Source: Streptomyces lavendofoliae (lineage in GTDB: Bacteria > Actinomycetota > Actinomycetes > Streptomycetales > Streptomycetaceae). Taken from it: a DNA stretch of 64,000 bases. The notes under the pieces are model-generated. The model made no database searches. It saw nothing but the letters and a program-made list of their open reading frames with translations, and was not told where the DNA came from. The translations under genes and the position numbers were made by a program. The stretch is from the NCBI RefSeq assembly GCF_014649735.1, contig NZ_BMTP01000021.1, forward strand, positions 22,313 through 86,312, written 5' to 3'. Below are positions 63,083 to 64,000 of the stretch, one piece after another (position 1 is the first letter of the stretch; each line of letters opens with the position of its first letter).

Positions 63083-63757
63083 TCAGCCGGCTTCCGTCAG
63101 GGCCGCGTGCGCGGCGGCGAGGATCTCCTCGGAGAGCGGGGAGCCCTGGGTGGCCCGGGACAGGACCAGAGCACCGACCAGGGTGCATAGCCGGGCGAGG
63201 CCGCCCTCGCCGCCCCCGACGCCCTCGCCGCCCCCGACGCCCTCGCCGCCGCCGACGCCCCCGACGCCGCCGACGCCCCCGACGGCCTCGGCGGGGGCGA
63301 CGGCCTCGCCGCCCGCGACGGCCTCGGCGGGGGCGAGGAACGCGGCGAATTCGGCCACGCCCTCCGCGTAGGTACGGCGCGCCTCGCGGCCTTCGGGTCC
63401 GCGCGCGATATCGATGGCGAGAGCCGCGACCGGGCAGCCGTCCGCCGCGTTGTCACGGTGTTCGACGGAGAGGTAGGTGTCGATCAGGGCCCGCTGAGCG
63501 GCATCCCGCTGCCCGTCGTGCCGCTCGAGCCCGGCCGCATTGAGCCGTGCGATCTCGTCGAAGACGTGGGCGGTGACCTCATCGACGAGCGCTTCCTTGG
63601 AGGCGAACTGCTTGTAGAAGGCGCCGTGGGTGAGGCCGGCCGCCTTCATGAGATCGGCGACGCTGACGTGGGTGCCCTGCTCCCGGAACAGCCGGGATGC
63701 GGTGTCCACCACCCGCCTGCGGTTTTCCTCCGCCTGCGCCTGCGATACGCGGCCCAT
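63083..63757 (-). CDS. TetR/AcrR regulator with a glycine-rich insert
   Basis: 224 residues from the ATG at 63757, GGAGG five bases upstream. N-terminal TetR HTH: NRRRVVDTASRLFREQGTHV then SVADLMKAAGLTHGAFYKQF, ASKEALVDE. Ligand domain follows, with ALAIDIARGPEGREARRTYA. At about residues 145-180 a repeated Gly/Val/Glu segment (GGVGGVGGVGGGEGVGGGEG) interrupts it. The usual C-terminal end (LVGALVLSRATQGSPLSEEI) is present. Divergent from an SDR gene it probably represses. Confidence 0.87.
   Translation of the reverse strand: MGRVSQAQAEENRRRVVDTASRLFREQGTHVSVADLMKAAGLTHGAFYKQFASKEALVDEVTAHVFDEIARLNAAGLERHDGQRDAAQRALIDTYLSVEHRDNAADGCPVAALAIDIARGPEGREARRTYAEGVAEFAAFLAPAEAVAGGEAVAPAEAVGGVGGVGGVGGGEGVGGGEGVGGGEGGLARLCTLVGALVLSRATQGSPLSEEILAAAHAALTEAG
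63200..63340 (-). repeat. In-gene minisatellite of the TetR gene
   Basis: Tandem variants of CCCTCGCCGCCCCCGACG and CCCCCGACGCCG, each adding Gly-rich residues in frame. It looks length-variable. Confidence 0.7.
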
Positions 63758-63789
63758 GGCCACCTCCTGCACGAGCCAATTTGGATGTC

Positions 63790-63837
63790 GATTGGAATCT
63801 ATTCTAGTCACGTGTTTAGATTGTGGTTGCAATCTAA
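63790..63837. promoter_or_regulatory. Two TetR-type operator dyads
   Basis: GATTGGAATC (63790-63799, self-complementary arms GATT/AATC) and TTAGATTG-N6-CAATCTAA (63816-63837). They sit between the divergent tetR and SDR starts and are AT-richer than the flanks. Confidence 0.65.
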
Positions 63838-63882
63838 TCGACGCGGGCGCTCCGACGGCGCCTGCGAAGGACAGGAGCGAGC

Positions 63883-64000
63883 ATGGAACTCAAGAACGCG
63901 GTCGCGGTGGTCACCGGCGCCAACCGGGGCCTCGGGCGGCACCTGGCCGCCCAGCTCGTCGTGCGCGGCGCGAAGGTGTACGGCGCGGCCCGACGCCCCG
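63883..64000 (+). CDS. SDR oxidoreductase, N-terminal part (runs off window)
   Basis: ATG with AGGAGC eight bases upstream. MELKNAVAVVTGANRGLGRH then LAAQLVVRGAKVYGAARRP gives the TGXXXGXG cofactor loop of NADP-type SDRs. Divergent from the TetR gene. Only 39 residues are visible. Confidence 0.85.
   Translation, partial: MELKNAVAVVTGANRGLGRHLAAQLVVRGAKVYGAARRP

Noticed and set aside
63200..63340. CRISPR-like direct repeats
   Set aside because: Units are short, GC-only and adjacent without spacers, and they encode an in-frame Gly-rich segment of tetR.
1..64000. tRNA, rRNA, riboswitch and CRISPR features
   Set aside because: Looked for cloverleaf-type D/T-loop motifs, rRNA core segments and spaced repeats; none could be supported by eye.

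Overview
High-GC actinobacterial DNA, most likely from a Streptomyces accessory or chromosome-arm region. Support: about 70% GC, GTG starts, GGAGG-type ribosome sites, an rppA/cupin/P450 pigment cluster, an ALF-repeat protein, a DUF1266 remnant and many IS5-type scars. No rRNA, tRNA or CRISPR array was seen.

Layout. (1) 0-4.7 kb: partner-switching/stress block with two STAS genes, a SpoIIE-type phosphatase, a frameshifted B12-binding protein, another STAS-like frame and a degraded Cys-rich four-helix protein. (2) 4.9-9.5 kb: CorA channel and small unknowns (membrane protein, DUF2267). (3) 10.6-24.2 kb: a lipid/glycolipid locus, the most notable part of the window. It holds a membrane-anchored methyltransferase, a UDP-sulfoquinovose synthase-like enzyme (SqdB), an SqdX-like GT4 glycosyltransferase, an MMPL exporter, a fatty-acid desaturase, a FabF-like ketosynthase, a PlsC acyltransferase, an HAD-IB phosphatase and a CFA synthase-like methyltransferase. 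Together they could build, tailor and export a sulfoquinovosyl glycolipid. (4) 24.3-31.3 kb: IS scars, the rppA-cupin-P450 flaviolin operon, an alpha/beta hydrolase, a secreted I36-type inhibitor and a GNAT pseudogene. (5) 31.8-35.7 kb: polymorphic toxin with a Hint domain and an RNase A-like C-terminus, an adjacent immunity candidate, then a secreted ALF-repeat protein. (6) 36-41.9 kb: a membrane-anchored Mrr-like nuclease, small unknowns, a MerR/methyltransferase divergent pair and nested transposase remnants. (7) 41.9-47 kb: ABC-2 exporter plus a two-component system, then a GDSL hydrolase. (8) 47-53.8 kb: truncated mobile-element genes and pseudogenes, then a DHA2 MFS pump with a divergent ArsR-type regulator. 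(9) 54.7-64 kb: a transmembrane HTH/ligand-binding sensor, degraded transfer, sigma-factor and aminotransferase fragments, SDRs, a DUF5937-like regulator, one complete IS5-type element with an apparent -1 frameshift, and a TetR/SDR divergent pair.

Many genes outside the long intact ones carry single-base frame shifts, often at C/G runs. This is either real decay in a transposon-rich zone or uncorrected sequencing error. Re-sequencing would decide, so pseudogene calls here are conditional.
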